NCBI RefSeq assembly: GCF_937903345.1 | Contig: NZ_CALCZQ010000021.1 | Location: 1-64,000, forward strand | Direction: 5' to 3' | From: an uncultured Emticicia sp. | GTDB taxonomy: Bacteria; Bacteroidota; Bacteroidia; Cytophagales; Spirosomataceae | Length of the DNA stretch: 64,000 nt | In this document: piece after piece, positions 27,497 to 37,126 of the stretch | Layout: the number at the start of each line of letters is the position of its first letter | Numbering within the stretch: the first letter of the stretch is position 1 | The notes under the pieces: model-generated | Told to the model about the DNA's origin: nothing | The model's input: the letters and a program-made list of their open reading frames with translations, nothing else | Databases searched by the model: none | Position numbers and translations under genes: made by a program

Positions 27497-29092
27497 ATGG
27501 CAATAGAAATGAAAGTCCCTTCGGTGGGCGAATCAGTAAGCGAAGTAACCATCGCTTCATGGACAAAAAAAGAAGGTGATTTAGTCAAAATGGATGAAAT
27601 TATCTGTGAACTTGAGTCAGATAAAGCAACATTCGAACTACCCGCCGAAGCCGACGGAATTCTAAGAATAGTAGCCCCAGAAGGAACAACAATTCCGATT
27701 GGAGCATTGATATGTAAAATTGAAAGCCAAAATGAGAAGTCGTCATTAGGCAGTCTGCCATCGGCTATTATTGATGCTCCTGCAGTTGTGGAAGTTCCAA
27801 AAGCTGGAAGCCAATCAGTTGCAACAATAGTTAGCAAATATATTGACGTCGTTGTGCCAGCAGTTGGCGAATCAATTTCAGAAATAACCATTGCCGCTTG
27901 GAGCAAAAAAGAAGGCGATACCGTGAAAATGGACGAAGTTTTATGCGAACTTGAGTCAGATAAAGCAACATTCGAATTGCCTTCACCAGAAAACGGTGTA
28001 TTGACAATCGTTGCACAAGCAGGCCAAGTTGTGCCAATTGGTGGAATTGTTGCAAGAATCACAGTAGGCGGTTCTCAGTCTTTAGCGGGCGGCGTTCCGC
28101 TTGGCAGTCTTCCGCCAGTAGCACCTGCAACTCAGAATGCGGCACCAGACAGCGGACCGATCAGCACTCAGAACTCAGAAAGTTACGCCGCAGGTCATCC
28201 ATCACCAGTTGCAGCCAAAGTTTTAGCTGAAAAAGGGATCGACCCTGCTACTGTTCAAGGTACGGGTATTGGCGGGCGTATCACAAAAGATGATGCCTTA
28301 AAGGCCGAAAAACCAGCAGCAATCCCTGCAGTAACACCAACGCCACAAGTAACAAAACCAAACATCGAACCTCAGGCATCTAACAATGGTTTGCGTGTTT
28401 CTCGTCGTGAAAAAATGACTTCATTGCGTAAGACAATTGCCAAGCGTTTGGTTGCAGTTAAACAAGAAACAGCAATGCTCACAACCTTCAACGAGGTTGA
28501 TATGAAGCCAATCATGGAGCTGAGAGGGAAATATAAAGATAAATTCAAGGAAGTTCATGGTGTAGGATTAGGCTTTATGTCGTTTTTCACGAAAGCTTGT
28601 GCGATTGCATTGAAAGAATTTCCGTTGGTAAATTCATATATTGACGGAGATGAAATCGTTTTCAATGACTATGCTGACATCGCCATTGCAGTTTCAGCTC
28701 CACGCGGTTTGGTTGTGCCAGTGATTCGCAGTGCTGAAAAATTAAACTTTGCTCAAATCGAGTCAGAAGTTGTTCGTTTGGCAGGAAAAGCGAGAGAAAA
28801 TAAACTTACGATCGAAGAAATGACAGGCGGAACATTCACCATCACCAATGGTGGAATATTCGGTTCGATGCTTTCTACGCCAATTATCAATGCACCACAA
28901 TCAGCTATTTTGGGTATGCACAACATCGTTGAACGTGCTGTGGTAGTCAATGGTGAAATCGTAGTTCGTCCGATTATGTATGTGGCTCTTAGCTATGACC
29001 ACCGCACTATCGACGGTAAAGATTCAGTTAGTTTTTTGGTTAGAGTAAAACAACTCTTGGAAGACCCCACAAGAATGTTGTTGGGCGTGTAA
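27497..29092 (+). CDS. sucB: Dihydrolipoyllysine succinyltransferase (E2), two lipoyl domains
   Basis: The E2 core of 2-oxoglutarate dehydrogenase, 531 residues, longer than the usual roughly 400 because it carries two lipoyl domains in tandem: lipoyl lysines Lys43 and Lys156, both in [13 protein letters not shown] Pro/Ala linker leads to the peripheral-subunit-binding domain ([26 protein letters not shown]), then the acyltransferase domain ending in the catalytic [11 protein letters not shown] 30-bp stretch around the two lysines is identical at the DNA level (27608-27637, 27947-27976). It follows sucA closely. Confidence 0.95.
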   Translation: MAIEMKVPSVGESVSEVTIASWTKKEGDLVKMDEIICELESDKATFELPAEADGILRIVAPEGTTIPIGALICKIESQNEKSSLGSLPSAIIDAPAVVEVPKAGSQSVATIVSKYIDVVVPAVGESISEITIAAWSKKEGDTVKMDEVLCELESDKATFELPSPENGVLTIVAQAGQVVPIGGIVARITVGGSQSLAGGVPLGSLPPVAPATQNAAPDSGPISTQNSESYAAGHPSPVAAKVLAEKGIDPATVQGTGIGGRITKDDALKAEKPAAIPAVTPTPQVTKPNIEPQASNNGLRVSRREKMTSLRKTIAKRLVAVKQETAMLTTFNEVDMKPIMELRGKYKDKFKEVHGVGLGFMSFFTKACAIALKEFPLVNSYIDGDEIVFNDYADIAIAVSAPRGLVVPVIRSAEKLNFAQIESEVVRLAGKARENKLTIEEMTGGTFTITNGGIFGSMLSTPIINAPQSAILGMHNIVERAVVVNGEIVVRPIMYVALSYDHRTIDGKDSVSFLVRVKQLLEDPTRMLLGV

Positions 29093-29104
29093 ACAATCAA
29101 GTTT

Positions 29105-29422
29105 ATGATTCATCGAAAATCTCTTTTTAAAAAAGTCAAAATTGTCGTACATGATTTTGACCCTGATGCAAAGATTATACTCATTGGGTCAAGGGCTCGT
29201 GGCAACAACAGAAAAGACTCTGATTGGGATTTTATGATTATTACTAATAAAAAAATTGATTGGCAAATGGTAGCATCATTAAGAAATAAATTTTATTACG
29301 ATGTTGAGCTAACAACAAATGCAGCTTTATATACAACTGTGGAATATAAAAATGATTGGGAAAAATACAAAAACTTTGACCCATTTTATCAAAACGTTGC
29401 CATTGAAGGTATAGAAATATAA
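29105..29422 (+). CDS. MNT-type nucleotidyltransferase (antitoxin of a MNT/HEPN pair)
   Basis: A 105-residue minimal nucleotidyltransferase. The active-site signature GSRARGNNRKDSDWD (GSxARGxxxxxSDxD) is intact and a third acidic residue lies in YDVELTT. In MNT/HEPN modules (MntA/HepT) this protein adenylylates the HEPN RNase partner to neutralise it. The following frame is a broken HEPN gene, so this may be a surviving antitoxin without a working toxin. It is inserted between sucB and lpdA, 12 bases after sucB. Confidence 0.85.
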   Translation: MIHRKSLFKKVKIVVHDFDPDAKIILIGSRARGNNRKDSDWDFMIITNKKIDWQMVASLRNKFYYDVELTTNAALYTTVEYKNDWEKYKNFDPFYQNVAIEGIEI

Positions 29423-29784
29423 CATCCGACGATAAGAAAGAACTCATAAAATATTACCTTGAAAAAGCAGACGAGCTTTTAGTCGAATCAGATTATCTTG
29501 CTAAAGGCGGCTATTGGAATACAGTTGCTAACAGAATTTATAATGCTTGTTTTAATGCAATTAGGGCTGTTTTTATCAATGATTGTATTTTAGTACATAC
29601 TCATTCAGGTGTCAAAAGTCAATTTCATTAGCATTAAATTCATCCAAGGGTATTTGAAGCTAAACTTGGCGAAGTGCTTAATCGTTTGCTCAATCAAAGC
29701 GAAGATGCTGATTTTAAAATAAGAACCAAATTTAGCCAAGAGCAAATAGAACCTTGCATTGAAGAAGCCACGAAATTTGTGTAA
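29407..29784 (+). pseudogene. Broken HEPN-domain toxin gene
   Basis: The frame beginning near the MNT stop reads a HEPN protein (YYLEKADELLVESDYLAKGG, YWNTVANRIYNACFNAIRAV, HTHSGVKSQFH). It is then interrupted in the same frame by TAG at 29629 and TAA at 29635, after which the HEPN C-terminus continues (HPRVFEAKLGEVLNRLLNQS, FSQEQIEPCIEEATKFV) to TAA at 29782. There is also no ATG at the start. No frameshift is needed, so this is point-mutational decay, and the encoded RNase is presumably inactive. Confidence 0.8.
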
Positions 29785-30056
29785 GAAATGAAAAAACTTT
29801 TGAATCATGACTAAATGGAAATATTGAAAAGTAACTTTACCCGCATCTCGGATGGAAGGATAAACTTCAGTTAGGATTAAAGTATAATAGAGGATATTTC
29901 TAAAAGATTATTGCAATGATGCTTCGGAACTGGCCAGTCAATCTTTTTCGGGTGACATCCGTTGAGGAACTGGCGATATGATTTTGATATTTTAAAGAAC
30001 AAAGGAATAAATTTGGCAAAAATATTATACGTCTCATAAAAGAGATAAACAAAAAT

Positions 30057-31457
30057 ATGCAATACGACGTAGTAGTTATAGGCTCAGGCCCTGGAGGATA
30101 TGTTGCAGCGATTCGATCGGCACAATTAGGCAAAAAAGTTGCTATCATTGAAAAATACAGTGTTTTGGGAGGAACTTGTCTGAATGTTGGTTGTATTCCA
30201 TCAAAAGCCCTCCTCGACTCTTCGGAGCATTTCTATAATGCTGCTCACCATTTTGCAGGGCATGGTATCGAGATTTCGGCACCAGTTGCAAATCTTGGTA
30301 AAATGATTGGTCGTAAAAATGGAGTTGTTGAGAAAATGAACGTGGGTATCAATTTCTTGATGAAGAAAAACAAGATAACCGTTTATTATGGTCTTGGCTC
30401 GTTTGTTGACAAAAACACCATCAAAATAACAAAAATTGATAGTTCAGAAGAGACAATTAAAGCTCAACAAGTAATCATCGCCACTGGATCGAAACCAACG
30501 ATTTTGCCTTTTATGAATTATGATAAGAAACGCATTATTACGAGTACAGAAGCCTTAAACTTGTCTGAAATTCCGAAACACTTAATCGTTATCGGTGCGG
30601 GTGTAATTGGTGCAGAATTAGGTTCGGTTTATGCTCGTTTGGGTGCGAAAGTTTCGTTTGTAGAATTTGCCGATTCAATGATCCCAACCATGGACAAAAC
30701 GATGGGTAAAGAATTGCAAAAATCAATCAAAAAACTCGGAGCGGAGTTTTTCTTCAATACTAAAGTAACAAAAATTGATAATTCGGGTGAAGAAGTAACC
30801 GTGAATGGTGAAGGTACAGATGGCAAATCCATTGAAATCAAAGGTGATTATTGCTTAGTTTGTATTGGTCGCCGTGCATATGTTGATGGATTAAATTTAG
30901 AAGCCGTAGGCATAACAACTGACCGAGGCAAAGTTTTGGTAGATGAGCACACTTTGGAAACAAACGTAAAAGGCATTTATGCCATCGGTGATGTGGTTCG
31001 TGGAGCGATGCTCGCCCACAAAGCCGAGGAAGAAGGCGTTTTTGTAGCCGAAGTAATGGCAGGGCAAAAACCACATATCAACTATAATCTTATTCCTGGA
31101 GTAGTTTATACATGGCCAGAAGTTGCATCAGTTGGTGCAACCGAAGAAGAACTAAAATCCAAAGGAGTAGCTTATAAATCTGGAAGTTTCCCATTCAAAG
31201 CCTTGGGTCGTGCAACTGCCAGTGGTGATACTGATGGATTGGTGAAAGTTTTAGCCGATACTGCCACAGACGAAATTTTGGGCGTACATATCATCGGTGC
31301 AAGAGCAGCAGATATGATTGCCGAGGCCGTAATAGCAATGGAATTTAGAGCAAGTGCAGAAGACATCTCTCGTATTTCGCACGCTCACCCAACTTACATG
31401 GAAGCGTTGAAAGAAGCTGCTTTAGCAGCAACGGCCAATCGTGCAATTCATACCTAA
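30057..31457 (+). CDS. lpdA: Dihydrolipoyl dehydrogenase (E3)
   Basis: A flavoprotein that reoxidises the lipoyl group of 2-oxo acid dehydrogenases using NAD+. It has 466 residues. The FAD motif GSGPGG lies at 9-14, the redox disulfide Cys41-Cys46 in GGTCLNVGCIPSK, the NAD motif GAGVIGAELGSVYARLG, a second FAD contact in IYAIGDVVRG, and the C-terminal His-Glu pair in HAHPTYMEALKE. It completes the sucA-sucB complex. About 270 bases of degenerate sequence after the HEPN remnant separate it from sucB, so it may have its own promoter. Confidence 0.96.
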   Translation: MQYDVVVIGSGPGGYVAAIRSAQLGKKVAIIEKYSVLGGTCLNVGCIPSKALLDSSEHFYNAAHHFAGHGIEISAPVANLGKMIGRKNGVVEKMNVGINFLMKKNKITVYYGLGSFVDKNTIKITKIDSSEETIKAQQVIIATGSKPTILPFMNYDKKRIITSTEALNLSEIPKHLIVIGAGVIGAELGSVYARLGAKVSFVEFADSMIPTMDKTMGKELQKSIKKLGAEFFFNTKVTKIDNSGEEVTVNGEGTDGKSIEIKGDYCLVCIGRRAYVDGLNLEAVGITTDRGKVLVDEHTLETNVKGIYAIGDVVRGAMLAHKAEEEGVFVAEVMAGQKPHINYNLIPGVVYTWPEVASVGATEEELKSKGVAYKSGSFPFKALGRATASGDTDGLVKVLADTATDEILGVHIIGARAADMIAEAVIAMEFRASAEDISRISHAHPTYMEALKEAALAATANRAIHT

Positions 31458-31477
31458 AATACATTATATAATTTTAC

Positions 31478-31506
31478 AAAGCCTTTCATATTGAATGAAA
31501 GGCTTT
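31478..31506 (+). terminator. Terminator of lpdA
   Basis: Arms AAAGCCTTTCAT (31478-31489) and ATGAAAGGCTTT (31495-31506), followed by TATATTT. Confidence 0.8.
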
Positions 31507-31545
31507 TATATTTCATAATGATTCCATTTCCATCTTCAAATTTCT

Positions 31546-31553
31546 TAAATTTG
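31546..31553 (+). promoter_or_regulatory. Putative -7 box
   Basis: TAAATTTG, 21 bases before the ATG at 31575. Confidence 0.4.
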
Positions 31554-31574
31554 TATGCCGATAAATATTAAATC

Positions 31575-32819
31575 ATGCAAAAACTTATCGAAAACTCGCC
31601 AATCAAATGGCATCATATACTTTTTTTTAGTCTTTTAGTAGCTATTATACCTCATACTGGTTTTTGGTTTGACCTAAACAACGACTGGCCGCGTTGGTCG
31701 ACGTATGCCTTAGAGCATGGTTTGAGCCAAATCTATAACTCAGACACCAACTATATGCCCATCTATTTGCACGGGCTTTTTTGGTTTGGCAAACTTCATG
31801 GTACAAAAGAACTCATTTATACCAATAGCTATCAACTCAAATATTTCTTTTTATTGTTCGATTTCGCAGGGGCAATCGCTATTGCTTATGCCCTACGAAA
31901 ATATTATACTCGCCAATTTGCCGAATATATGTTGCTTTTCAACATAGGTTATTTGTATTGCACAACTATCTGGGGGCAGCTCGATAGCGTACCAACTACA
32001 ATCGTAATTTTAGCCATGATTTGCCTTTTCGAGCGAAAACTCCTGTGGGCAGCTCTTTTTTGTACATTATCCATCTACGCCAAACTTCAAGCTATTGTAT
32101 TTCTACCTTTTTTTGCCATCTTACTCATTTATCAGTTGAGTGTAAAATTTGATAAAATATTGATTTTGAAGATGTTGGCAGTGTCTATAATTGCTCAACT
32201 CGTTTTGCTCAGTCCTTTTATTTTGGGTGGAACTTTCGGTAATTTCTTGAAAGTCGTTCGAGAATCAGTTGGTTTCTTCCCTCGTGTATCGGTCAATGCC
32301 TTTAATATTTGGTATTTATTGCTTAAACAAGACCCAAACACTATCAACGACAACCTAATTTTTGTTGGACTTACTTATAAAAAATTGGGTTTCATCATGT
32401 TTTTTGGCTTATCAGCTATTACATTTTTACCCTTCATAATCAGCACTTTAAACAAAATTATTTCAAAAAAAGCCTTAGACCAAGAGTATTATGCTCTGCT
32501 TTGGCTAACTGCCGCAACTACCGGTATAGTATTCTTTTTTGTGAATACTCAAATGCATGAACGTTATTCATTTCCAGCAATACCAATGTATTTTGCGTAC
32601 TCTTTACTTACAAATCGCTATTCAATTTTTGCTTTAACCTCGGTTGCTCACCTAATGAATGTTGATGGAACAAATAAATATTTAGGTATAAACCCTTATA
32701 AACCAGAATTTACCGCTTTAATTTTCATGTTAATTTTGTTTCTCTCATTTGTGAGGTTGTACAAAGGATTTAAGTTTAAGTTATTTAGCCCTCAGTCAAT
32801 AGTCGTTAAGACCACTTAA
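31575..32819 (+). CDS. GT-C fold glycosyltransferase (GT87/mannosyltransferase-like)
   Basis: A 414-residue polytopic membrane protein with about ten hydrophobic helices. Motifs usual in lipid-linked-sugar transferases of the PIG-M/GT87 sort are present: an early acidic loop (DLNNDWPRW), YCTTIWGQLDSVPTT in the middle, YAKLQAIVFLPF, and NTQMHERYSFPAIPMYF near the end. It probably transfers a hexose from a polyprenyl-phosphate donor to an envelope glycan or glycoprotein on the periplasmic face. The acceptor is unknown. Monocistronic. Confidence 0.78.
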   Translation: MQKLIENSPIKWHHILFFSLLVAIIPHTGFWFDLNNDWPRWSTYALEHGLSQIYNSDTNYMPIYLHGLFWFGKLHGTKELIYTNSYQLKYFFLLFDFAGAIAIAYALRKYYTRQFAEYMLLFNIGYLYCTTIWGQLDSVPTTIVILAMICLFERKLLWAALFCTLSIYAKLQAIVFLPFFAILLIYQLSVKFDKILILKMLAVSIIAQLVLLSPFILGGTFGNFLKVVRESVGFFPRVSVNAFNIWYLLLKQDPNTINDNLIFVGLTYKKLGFIMFFGLSAITFLPFIISTLNKIISKKALDQEYYALLWLTAATTGIVFFFVNTQMHERYSFPAIPMYFAYSLLTNRYSIFALTSVAHLMNVDGTNKYLGINPYKPEFTALIFMLILFLSFVRLYKGFKFKLFSPQSIVVKTT

Positions 32820-32963
32820 AACAGTATGCTTATTGACACATATCTATCTATTTGTCGATGAATACTATCCTATTACTTTGGTAAAGTAGATGAGAGGAGC
32901 CCTAGGTTTATTCACAATCAGTTTTATAAAACAAACCCTTATAAATAACACTTCTAAATAATT

Positions 32964-35900
32964 ATGAGACTAACCTTTATCCTTCTCTTTTTTGCTTTAA
33001 CGAATGTTTTAGCACAGAAGGGTTTCGACAAAAAACATAAACCCTTGGCGGGCAAAAACGACCTCCCTGTCGGCCAGTTTATTGAAATTGATGGTCGAAA
33101 AAATGATAAAAACACTCGAAAATCAAGCCTACCAGCCATCTCAACAAAATTTGTGAGTAAACTAAAAGTGACTCACGATACCGAAACAGGTGGAGTTTTG
33201 ATGATCGAAAACTTGTCAAAATCGCCAGCACCCAATGCACGCAAAGCTTTGCAAATGATGGCTATTGAATTTCTTACCGATGTAAAAACGGCTCTTAAAA
33301 TCGAAGACCCCAACCAAGAACTCGAAATGATAAATATGGATTCCGATGAAATCGGCATGACTCATATCCAGCTTCAACAAAAATACAAGAATATACCCGT
33401 ATATGGTGGAGAAATTTGGCTGCATACCAAAGGTGAAAAAATTGATGTCTTGAATGGCCGTAATTTCCCGACTCCAAATTTGGCTTCAATATCTCCTACT
33501 ATTTCTGAAGATAAAGCTATTGGATTCGCAATGGCCGATGTAAGCAAAAAATCAATCGTTCAGCAAGCTGGCGTAACAGGTAAACTACTGGGTAAGATGC
33601 AAAACACTGCCGAACTTATCGTTTATCATAAAGACGGTAATTTTACCGATGAGCGTTTGGCTTATAATCTTACAATTCGCCCTAATTTATTGGAACGATG
33701 GACCTATTTCGTCGATGCCAATACTGGAGAAGTTTTAAAGAAATTCAATAATACTTGTTCGCTCGATGGGCCTTTAAAGGCAACAGCTAAAGATTTGAAT
33801 GGTTTTTCTCGTACATTCAATATACAACAGATTAGCAGCACCAACTACATGATAGATACACAACGTTTCATGTACAAACCGACTTCAAAACTCCCTGACG
33901 ACCCTATTGGTGCAATTTGGACAATTGATGCTCTGAACTCAACATCAGATAATATGAAGTATGACCAAATAAAATCGAATAGCATCAATAGCTGGAATGA
34001 TAAGGCTGTTTCGGCACATTATAATGCAGGTTTATGCTACGATTATTATCGCACAAAATTTGGGAGAAACTCGCTTGACGGCAAAGGAAGTAACATCATT
34101 TCAGTTATAAATATTGCTGATGATGACGGTAAAGGTATGGATAATGCTTATTGGAACGGTGAATTTATGGGGTACGGAAATGGCCGTGATGCCTTTAAGC
34201 CACTTGCAGGTGCATTAGATGTAGCTGGCCACGAAATGACACACGGTGTAGTAGAAGCAACAGCTCGCTTAGAATACCAGAAACAATCTGGAGCATTAAA
34301 TGAATCTTTTGCTGATATTTTTGGGGTATTGATTGACCGCGACGACTGGACATTGGGCGAAGATGTGATTAAAGTTGGTTCATTTCCATCAGGAGCTTTA
34401 CGTAGTTTATCAAACCCAAATCAAGGTGGAAAAAACGACCCTGGGTATCAGCCAAAAACTATGTCTCAATATGCGAATCTACCCAACACCGATGAAGGAG
34501 ATAATGGCGGCGTCCATGTAAATAGTGGTATTCCGAACTATGCTTTTTATTTATTTGCCTCAAACGCCAACGTAGGCAAAGACAAAGCCGAGCAGATTTA
34601 TTACCGTGCTTTAAGTAAGTATCTGACTCGAACTTCAAAATTTATTGATGCACGTTTGGCTGTAATCAGGGCTGCTGCAGATTTGTATCCGACCGATAAT
34701 AATGTTCTTAATGCTGCCAGAGCCGCATTCGATGCTGTGGGTATAACAGACCCAAATGGTAGTTCAACAACCACCACACCTCCTGCTCCAACTCAGACTC
34801 AACAAAATATTCCGGTCAATAACGGCGGAGACTTTATTTTGGTTTTTGAACCTTCATCGGGCAAACTTTATACCGCAAAAGCAAATGCAGCAGTGAGCGA
34901 ATACCGAGTAATTTCGTCGAGTGGGTGCTTGGCTAAGCCAAGTGTGACAGACGATGGTTTATTTGCTTACTTCGTAGGAAAAGATAAGGCTATTCGTAAA
35001 ATTAGCTTAACTGGAAGCTACACTGAAACAAAAATTTCCACTGATGCGGTTTGGGGAAATGTTGCGGTATCGAAAGATGGAAAACGTTTGGCAGCACTAA
35101 CAGAAGCTGGTGATAAATTTATATATATTTTTAATCTTGAAGATAGTAAAGGAACTCGCTATAAATTACCACTGTATAATCCGACATATTCAACTGGTGT
35201 AAGCACAGGTGAGGTGCAGTACGCTGATTCATTTGAGTGGGATTATGCTGGAGAAGACATTATTTATGATGCTTTTAATAGTGTAAAAAGTTTATCTGGA
35301 ACTATCGAATTTTGGGATGTGGGCTTTATAAAAGCGTGGGATATTACAAAAAATAGCATCGGAAGCGGTAAAATTGAAAAATTATTTACCGACCTCGAAG
35401 CAGGTGAGAGCATCGGAAACCCATCTTTCTCAAAAAACTCTCAAGATGTAATTGCTTTTGATTATTTCACGGAAGATGAACCAGATATCTACTATCAAAT
35501 TGCAATTGATTTGAGCAAAACAGGCGATGATGCGATTGATGGTATCAACGAAAATAATGATGTGGGGTATCCTGGTTATTCTCGTTTGGATGATAAAATG
35601 CTCTACAATACACTTAATGGTAAACAACAAGATGTAAACATTATTGGTATAGATAAAAACAAAATTTCACCTTTAGGCACAGCCAAACAATTCTTACCTG
35701 ATGCTTCATGGGCGGTTTGGTACGCTCAAGGAACACGAAGCACTACAACCACAAAAACCGACCAAACTATTAATTTTGGTTCGATTGCAGACAAAAATAT
35801 TGGTGAAAGTTTCACAGTTTCGGCCTCATCGAGTTCTAATTTAGCTGTTACATTTTCAGTAGGTTCTGGTGATATTTCAATTGGTGGAAATACAGTGAAA

Positions 35901-36467
35901 GTTGGTGCAAATGCAGGAAAAGCAAGTATAAAAGCAACCCAAGCTGGAAACACACAATTTAATGCCGCCACCACTACCCAAACATTCTGTATCATGCCTA
36001 CTGCCCCAAAAATTACTTTAAGTGGTGGAAACTATATGATTTCAGGTGGCAAAATCTTTCAATGGTACGTAGCTGGAAATCCAGTTGGTGGACAAACAAC
36101 TGCAACAACTCTGAAACCAGACCTAAATGGAGTTTATACCGTAAAAGCCATTACAGATGATGGTTGTTTCAGTGCGGCATCTAATAGCATCGAAAATAAA
36201 ATTGTAGTTTTGGACAATGAACCAAACGGAAATATCAAAATATTGATATTTCCGAATCCAACGGCAGACGAACTTCGCATCGAATTGCCAACAGGTGCAG
36301 TTTTCAAAGAAGCAAATTTTTATTCAACAAGTGGTAAAAAAACGATGAGTTTTGATAAACTTTCAAACAATAACTCATTGAATATTAGAGAATTACCGAA
36401 AGGTTTATATTCTGTAAAAATCGAAACTTCACAAGGAAATATAGTACGAAAAGTAATAAGAGAATAA
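32964..36467 (+). CDS. Type IX-secreted M4 (thermolysin-like) metalloprotease
   Basis: An extracellular protease precursor of 1167 residues. It has a signal peptide (LTFILLFFALTNVLAQ), an FTP/PepSY-type propeptide (TDVKTALKIEDPNQELEMIN, YKNIPVYGGEIWLHTKG), and an M4 catalytic domain with zinc ligands His423, His427 (HEMTH) and Glu447 (GALNESFADI), then a His further on (GGVHVNSGIPN). After about residue 600 come a WD/TolB-like beta segment and an immunoglobulin-like region. A type IX sorting tail (IFPNPTADELRIELP to GLYSVKIETSQGNIVRKV) lies at 1090-1167. It should be released or anchored at the cell surface. Confidence 0.92.
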   Translation: MRLTFILLFFALTNVLAQKGFDKKHKPLAGKNDLPVGQFIEIDGRKNDKNTRKSSLPAISTKFVSKLKVTHDTETGGVLMIENLSKSPAPNARKALQMMAIEFLTDVKTALKIEDPNQELEMINMDSDEIGMTHIQLQQKYKNIPVYGGEIWLHTKGEKIDVLNGRNFPTPNLASISPTISEDKAIGFAMADVSKKSIVQQAGVTGKLLGKMQNTAELIVYHKDGNFTDERLAYNLTIRPNLLERWTYFVDANTGEVLKKFNNTCSLDGPLKATAKDLNGFSRTFNIQQISSTNYMIDTQRFMYKPTSKLPDDPIGAIWTIDALNSTSDNMKYDQIKSNSINSWNDKAVSAHYNAGLCYDYYRTKFGRNSLDGKGSNIISVINIADDDGKGMDNAYWNGEFMGYGNGRDAFKPLAGALDVAGHEMTHGVVEATARLEYQKQSGALNESFADIFGVLIDRDDWTLGEDVIKVGSFPSGALRSLSNPNQGGKNDPGYQPKTMSQYANLPNTDEGDNGGVHVNSGIPNYAFYLFASNANVGKDKAEQIYYRALSKYLTRTSKFIDARLAVIRAAADLYPTDNNVLNAARAAFDAVGITDPNGSSTTTTPPAPTQTQQNIPVNNGGDFILVFEPSSGKLYTAKANAAVSEYRVISSSGCLAKPSVTDDGLFAYFVGKDKAIRKISLTGSYTETKISTDAVWGNVAVSKDGKRLAALTEAGDKFIYIFNLEDSKGTRYKLPLYNPTYSTGVSTGEVQYADSFEWDYAGEDIIYDAFNSVKSLSGTIEFWDVGFIKAWDITKNSIGSGKIEKLFTDLEAGESIGNPSFSKNSQDVIAFDYFTEDEPDIYYQIAIDLSKTGDDAIDGINENNDVGYPGYSRLDDKMLYNTLNGKQQDVNIIGIDKNKISPLGTAKQFLPDASWAVWYAQGTRSTTTTKTDQTINFGSIADKNIGESFTVSASSSSNLAVTFSVGSGDISIGGNTVKVGANAGKASIKATQAGNTQFNAATTTQTFCIMPTAPKITLSGGNYMISGGKIFQWYVAGNPVGGQTTATTLKPDLNGVYTVKAITDDGCFSAASNSIENKIVVLDNEPNGNIKILIFPNPTADELRIELPTGAVFKEANFYSTSGKKTMSFDKLSNNNSLNIRELPKGLYSVKIETSQGNIVRKVIRE

Positions 36468-36487
36468 GAATTATCAATAAAAGTTTT

Positions 36488-36516
36488 AAACCCCGCCAAC
36501 TATCTTGGTGGGGTTT
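36488..36516 (+). terminator. Terminator of the M4 protease gene
   Basis: Arms AAACCCCGCCAA and TTGGTGGGGTTT (one G-T pair), followed by CTTAAT. Confidence 0.75.
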
Positions 36517-36539
36517 CTTAATCATTAACCGTTATACTG

Positions 36540-37097
36540 ATGAATAAAAATGAAATAGATGGATTGTTTGCAAACGAACAAGAACACCTTAGTAAATTGC
36601 ATAAGATTGTGGAAGAAACAATCAAAGAAGAGGAGTTGATTGTTAATAACCTCCTGAATCCGCCCAAAGAAATCATTTCTCGGGGCCAAGAGATTTCGGA
36701 TAAAGTTGCGTTATTTGGTGGAAGTTGGAAATTTATTATCTTTTTCGGTGTTATTCTTACAGTTTGGATTATAGTTAATGCTACGCTTCCAGAAAAAGAT
36801 AGATTTGACCCTTATCCATTTATCTTGATGAATTTGATTTTATCAACCATTGCGGCTCTTCAAGCTCCGATAATTATGATGAGCCAAAACCGCCAAGAAG
36901 AAAAAGATAGAATGAGAAGTGAAAACGATTATTTGGTAAATTTGAAAGCTGAAATGGAAATCAGAGGTTTACACCAAAAGATTGATTTACTTTTAGAAGA
37001 ACAAATTAAAACTTTGTTCGATACCCAAGCCAAACAGTTTGCTTTGCTTCAAGAAATCAATGAAAGATTAGAAAAACATTTAAAAAACAATTCATAA
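36540..37097 (+). CDS. DUF1003 membrane protein
   Basis: A 185-residue protein with two transmembrane helices (FIIFFGVILTVWIIVNATL and PFILMNLILSTIAALQAPII) followed by the conserved MSQNRQEEKDRMRSENDY segment and a coiled-coil C-terminus (LVNLKAEMEIRGLHQKIDLL), the DUF1003 pattern. Function is unknown; the family is often annotated as an inner-membrane protein. It lies 29 bases before the next gene and may be co-transcribed with it. Confidence 0.88.
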   Translation: MNKNEIDGLFANEQEHLSKLHKIVEETIKEEELIVNNLLNPPKEIISRGQEISDKVALFGGSWKFIIFFGVILTVWIIVNATLPEKDRFDPYPFILMNLILSTIAALQAPIIMMSQNRQEEKDRMRSENDYLVNLKAEMEIRGLHQKIDLLLEEQIKTLFDTQAKQFALLQEINERLEKHLKNNS

Positions 37098-37126
37098 AAC
37101 CATTTTACACAATTCATAAACAAATC

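Noticed and set aside
27418..28062. 214-codon minus-strand frame opposite sucB
   Set aside because: It is a shadow of the sucB lipoyl domains in the opposite frame.
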